DNA of 16,065 nt from Candidatus Kerfeldbacteria bacterium (GTDB taxonomy: Bacteria > Patescibacteriota > Patescibacteriia > SBBC01 > CAIJZX01), in NCBI GenBank assembly GCA_016217865.1, contig JACRFO010000030.1, positions 1 to 16,065 on the forward strand, read 5' to 3'. The first letter of the stretch is position 1. The number at the start of each line of letters is the position of its first letter. The notes beneath the pieces are model-generated. The model had not been told where the DNA came from, made no database searches, and saw nothing but the letters and a program-made list of their open reading frames with translations. Below, piece by piece: positions 12,776-16,065 of the stretch. A program made the position numbers and the translations under genes.

Positions 12776-15700
12776 TTAGGCTTCAGCTTCTTGTTGAACC
12801 GGGGCCGGCTCCTTGGCTTTCTCGTCTTCCATCAGGAGTTCCGGGGCAATCTCGGGGGCACGCCGCGGTTGGTCGTCATCCTCGGGGGCGGTTTGGGCGC
12901 CGATGAGTTCAACTTCCAGACCTAGACCCTTCAGTTCGCGGACCAAGACGTTGAAGGATTCCGGCACATTGAGTCGTTTGATGGGTTCGCCTTTGATGAC
13001 TGATTCGTAGGCTTTCGACCGACCAGTCACGTCGTCGGACTTGATCGTCAGAATTTCTTGCAACGTCGCGGCGGCACCGTAGGCTTCGAGCGCCCAGACT
13101 TCCATTTCGCCGAACCGTTGGCCACCGAACTGGGCCTTACCGCCGAGTGGCTGCTGGGTAACGAGCGAGTACGGACCAATCGAGCGTTGGTGAATCTTGT
13201 CTTCAACGAGGTGATTGAGTTTCAGGACGTACATGATGCCGACCGTGACCGGGAGGTCGAACGGTTTGCCGGTCATGCCGTTGTACACTTTCATCTTGCC
13301 GTCGGCCGGGAAACCAGCTTCGACGAGGAGTTCCTTGATTTTCGATTCCGGCACGCCATCCAGCACCGGCGAGGCGACGCGGAAGCCGAGCTTCTTCGCG
13401 GCGATGCCGAGGTGCGTCTCAAGAATCTGACCGAGGTTCATACGCGAAGCGACGCCGAGCGGATTGAGAACGATGTCGACCGGCGTACCATCCTCAAGGT
13501 ATGGCATGTCTTCTACTGCCACGATGCGGGAGATAACGCCTTTGTTGCCGTGGCGGCCAGCCATCTTGTCACCAACTTGGATTTTCCGGAGTTGGGCGAC
13601 TGAGACCTGGATTTGTTTGATGACGCCGCTCGGCAGCTTGTCACCTTTTTCCCGGGAGAAAATCTTGATGTCAACAACCTTACCGTGCTCGCCGTGTTCA
13701 AGGTAGAGCGAAGAATCTTTAACATCCTTGGCCTTATCGCCGAAAATCGCGCGAAGGAGTTTTTCTTCGGCCGACAGTTCGGTTTCCCCTTTCGGCGTAA
13801 TCTTGCCGACGAGGATGTCACCGGACGAAACTTGGGCACCAATCCGGACCACCCCTTCTTCATCAAGGTCCTTCAATTTCTCTTCAGAAATGTTTGGAAT
13901 GTCACGAGTCACGACTTCCGGACCGAGCTTCGTATCCCGGACATCAATGACGTAATCTTCAATGTGAATTGAAGTGTAGCGGTCCTGGTGGACGACGCGC
14001 TCGGAAATGAGGATAGCGTCTTCGTAGTTTCCACCTTCCCAAGGGATGAAAGCGACCACGAGGTTTTGGCCAAGGGCGAGCTCGCCGTTGTCGGTCGCGG
14101 CTCCGTCCGCGAGCAGATCGCCTTTTTCAACCCGCTCCCCCGGCATCACGACTGGCTTTTGGTTAATCGAGGTGGAGGCGTTCGAACGGAAGAAGTTGCG
14201 GAGGTGGTAGGTGCGGATGTTGCCGTCCTCTTCCTGGATTTGGACTTCGTTGGCTTGCACCTTGATCACCGTGCCCGCCTTCTGGACGAGAATGACCTGG
14301 CCGGAATCTGCCGCCGCACGGGTTTCGACGCCAGTGCCGACAATGGGCGAGTCTGGGCGGATGCAGGAGACAGCCTGACGTTGCATGTTGGTGCCCATCA
14401 AGGCGCGGACCGCGTCATCGTGTTCGAGGAAAGGAATGAGCGCCGTGGCGACCGATACGATCTGCTTCGGCGAGACGTCCATGTAATCAATTTTTTCGAT
14501 GGCGACGATGGCTGGTTCGCCGTGTTCACGCGCTTCGACTTCCGGTTCAAGGAAATGCCCCTGGTCATCGAACGGGGTCGTGGCGGCGGTGGTGATGCTG
14601 CGCTCTTCCGTAAAGGCATCAAGGTAGATCACTTCTTTCGTCACCCGCGGGATAATCGGAACGACTTGTCGCTCCGTCGCCTTCAACTGCTTCGCAACCG
14701 CGGCGGTGATTTGTTCGCCGGCTTTTACCAGACCGAGGTCTTCCCGCGCAATTTCACCAACGGCCGCCTCACCATCGTTCGGCACGTCGTGAACCACTTT
14801 GCGGAATGGCGTTTCGATGAAACCGTAATCGTTGACCCGGGCGTAGGTCGACAAGTGACCGACGAGTCCGATGTTCGGGCCTTCCGGAGTGGCAATCGGG
14901 CAAATCCGGCCGTAGTGCGTGCGGTGGACGTCACGGACATCGAAACCGGCACGTTCGCGAGACAGACCGCCCGGACCCATCGCCGACAGACGGCGCTTGT
15001 GTTCGAGTTCCGCCAGTGGATTCGTCTGATCCATGAACTGCGATAGCTGGGAGCTCATGAAGAACTCCTTAATCGAACCAATCACTGGCCGCGCGTTGAT
15101 CAGCTGGTTCGGTGTCAGGGTCGTAATATCGAGAGTCGACATCCGATCCTTGATGATGCGCTCCATCCGAGCCAAACCAACGCGGAATTTGTTCTGGACG
15201 AGTTCACCGATTGCGCGGACGCGACGGTTTCCTAAGTGGTCAATATCATCCGGATCCCGCTGCGAATTGTTCAGCCGGATAATTTCTTTGATGATTTCAA
15301 TCAAGTCCTGTTTTTGGAGGACGCGGAATTCCGGGGTGATGGCGTAGTCAAAATTGAACCGGGTGTTCAGCTTGTAGCGACCAACCCGGCCGAAGTCGTA
15401 ACGGTCAAACGAGAAGAACATCTTGTAGATCAAGTCGCGGGCATTATCTACGGTCGCCAGGTCGCCTGGCCGGATGCGTTTGTAGACTTCCTTCAACCCT
15501 TCCGCTTCGTCATGAGCGACATCTTTGGCGAGGGTCGACTCAATGAACTTCATCTTCTCGTTCGTATCGACATCTTTGAAGAGGTCGATGATGTCTTGAT
15601 CGGTACCAAAACCGAAGGCGCGGAGGAAGGATGTAATCGGGACTTTCCGTTTGCGGTCGATCTTGACCGAGATCACCCCGTTGACGTCCGTTTCGAGTTC

Positions 15701-16065
15701 GAGCCAGGCACCGCGGTTCGGAATGATCTTCGCGCCGTAGAAACGGCGGCCCCGAATCAGTTCGGCCGTGAAGAAAACGCCAGCCGAACGAATCAACTGG
15801 CTGACAACGACCCGCTCGATTCCGTTCACAATGAACGTCCCGCGATCAGTCATGAGCGGGAAGTCGCCGAGGTAGATTTCTTGTTCCTTAATTTCGCCGG
15901 TCTTCTTGTTAACCAGGCGCACCTGAACCCGTAAAGCCGCTTCAAAGGTGACGTTCTTCGCCTTGGCTGTCACTTCATCGAACTTTGGTTCATCGAGGTA
16001 GTAGTCGAGGAACGAGAGTTCGAGGTCGCGACCGATGAAGTCCTTGACCGGGGAAATCTCTTCGA
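12776..16065 (-). CDS. rpoB: DNA-directed RNA polymerase subunit beta, missing N-terminus
   Basis: The frame is open to the window edge: codons beyond 15973 read SPVKDFIGRDLELSFLDYYL, which matches the expected beta sequence, so the GTG at 15973 is internal and only about 50 residues are missing. Recognisable blocks: GDFPLMTDRGTFIVNGIERV near the start, the rifampicin pocket (SQLSQFMDQTNPLAELEHKRR, then LSAMGPGG) at about 14970-15060, CPIATPEGPNIGL, ELALGQNLVVAFIPWEGGNYED, the active-site lysine region GDKMAGRHGNKGVIS at about 13540-13585, and the C-terminal switch/clamp block FGGQRFGEMEVWALEAYGAA. The E. coli rifampicin contacts D516, H526, R529 and S531 are all kept. An Ala/Pro/Glu tail of about 35 residues follows the conserved end. 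It is the first visible gene of rpoBC. Confidence 0.98.
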   Translation of the reverse strand, partial: EEISPVKDFIGRDLELSFLDYYLDEPKFDEVTAKAKNVTFEAALRVQVRLVNKKTGEIKEQEIYLGDFPLMTDRGTFIVNGIERVVVSQLIRSAGVFFTAELIRGRRFYGAKIIPNRGAWLELETDVNGVISVKIDRKRKVPITSFLRAFGFGTDQDIIDLFKDVDTNEKMKFIESTLAKDVAHDEAEGLKEVYKRIRPGDLATVDNARDLIYKMFFSFDRYDFGRVGRYKLNTRFNFDYAITPEFRVLQKQDLIEIIKEIIRLNNSQRDPDDIDHLGNRRVRAIGELVQNKFRVGLARMERIIKDRMSTLDITTLTPNQLINARPVIGSIKEFFMSSQLSQFMDQTNPLAELEHKRRLSAMGPGGLSRERAGFDVRDVHRTHYGRICPIATPEGPNIGLVGHLSTYARVNDYGFIETPFRKVVHDVPNDGEAAVGEIAREDLGLVKAGEQITAAVAKQLKATERQVVPIIPRVTKEVIYLDAFTEERSITTAATTPFDDQGHFLEPEVEAREHGEPAIVAIEKIDYMDVSPKQIVSVATALIPFLEHDDAVRALMGTNMQRQAVSCIRPDSPIVGTGVETRAAADSGQVILVQKAGTVIKVQANEVQIQEEDGNIRTYHLRNFFRSNASTSINQKPVVMPGERVEKGDLLADGAATDNGELALGQNLVVAFIPWEGGNYEDAILISERVVHQDRYTSIHIEDYVIDVRDTKLGPEVVTRDIPNISEEKLKDLDEEGVVRIGAQVSSGDILVGKITPKGETELSAEEKLLRAIFGDKAKDVKDSSLYLEHGEHGKVVDIKIFSREKGDKLPSGVIKQIQVSVAQLRKIQVGDKMAGRHGNKGVISRIVAVEDMPYLEDGTPVDIVLNPLGVASRMNLGQILETHLGIAAKKLGFRVASPVLDGVPESKIKELLVEAGFPADGKMKVYNGMTGKPFDLPVTVGIMYVLKLNHLVEDKIHQRSIGPYSLVTQQPLGGKAQFGGQRFGEMEVWALEAYGAAATLQEILTIKSDDVTGRSKAYESVIKGEPIKRLNVPESFNVLVRELKGLGLEVELIGAQTAPEDDDQPRRAPEIAPELLMEDEKAKEPAPVQQEAEA

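Noticed and set aside
13988..15046. 352-codon open frame on the plus strand
   Set aside because: It is antisense to the fully conserved rpoB frame; long shadow frames are expected opposite GC-rich conserved genes, and its product shows no domain.
1..16065. CRISPR arrays, insertion sequences, phage or toxin-antitoxin genes
   Set aside because: No direct repeat arrays, transposase frames, terminal inverted repeats or defence-type genes were seen; the window is core chromosome.

Overview
The window looks like a chromosomal housekeeping segment of a bacterium, most likely Candidate Phyla Radiation/Patescibacteria. The reasons are the small gene set with short gaps, a Trm11-like methyltransferase with an EPYLG-type motif IV, a RodZ-like protein made of HTH, one membrane segment and an Ig-like domain beside ftsK, a short rpsF-ssb-rpsR cluster with no rplI (uL9), and an EF-P without the usual lysine loop. 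TGA is used as a stop (ychF and ftsK), so this is the standard bacterial code and not the Gly-TGA code of Gracilibacteria/Absconditabacteria. The phylum call is an inference from gene content; there is no rRNA gene here to settle it.

Layout. 1-143 (+): the C-terminal end of ychF. 144-588 (+): no protein gene, but a clear sigma70-type promoter (162-190) and an intrinsic terminator (555-588) frame a highly structured RNA of about 390 nt that I do not recognise. 587-1801 (-): a Trm11/THUMP-type RNA methyltransferase, convergent with that RNA. 1802-2002: back-to-back divergent promoters and a structured leader. 2003-4604 (+): an operon of rpsF, ssb, rpsR, efp and a presenilin/signal-peptide-peptidase-like intramembrane aspartyl protease candidate. 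4605-4641: a 13-bp hairpin between convergent transcripts. 4649-8805 (-): ftsK, a rodZ-like gene (4-nt ATGA overlap) and recA, which also has its own promoter. 8857-8887: terminator. 8895-16065 (-): rpoC and rpoB, with the rpoB N-terminus beyond the window.

Functionally the window is core information processing: translation (YchF, bS6, bS18, EF-P, an RNA methyltransferase), transcription (beta and beta-prime subunits), DNA maintenance (SSB, RecA), and chromosome segregation and cell shape (FtsK, RodZ-like).

The unusual parts are: (a) the orphan structured RNA, which carries a 14-nt stretch perfectly complementary to the canonical 3' tail of 16S rRNA, plus an internal anti-Shine-Dalgarno-like sequence that can mask it; (b) a GxGD membrane protease candidate inside a ribosomal-protein/EF-P operon; (c) an EF-P whose modified-lysine position is Gln; (d) a scarcity of Shine-Dalgarno sequences, with several -10 boxes so close to start codons that leaderless initiation is likely; and (e) a small upstream ORF that begins at the predicted rpsF transcription start and ends in an ATGA overlap with rpsF.
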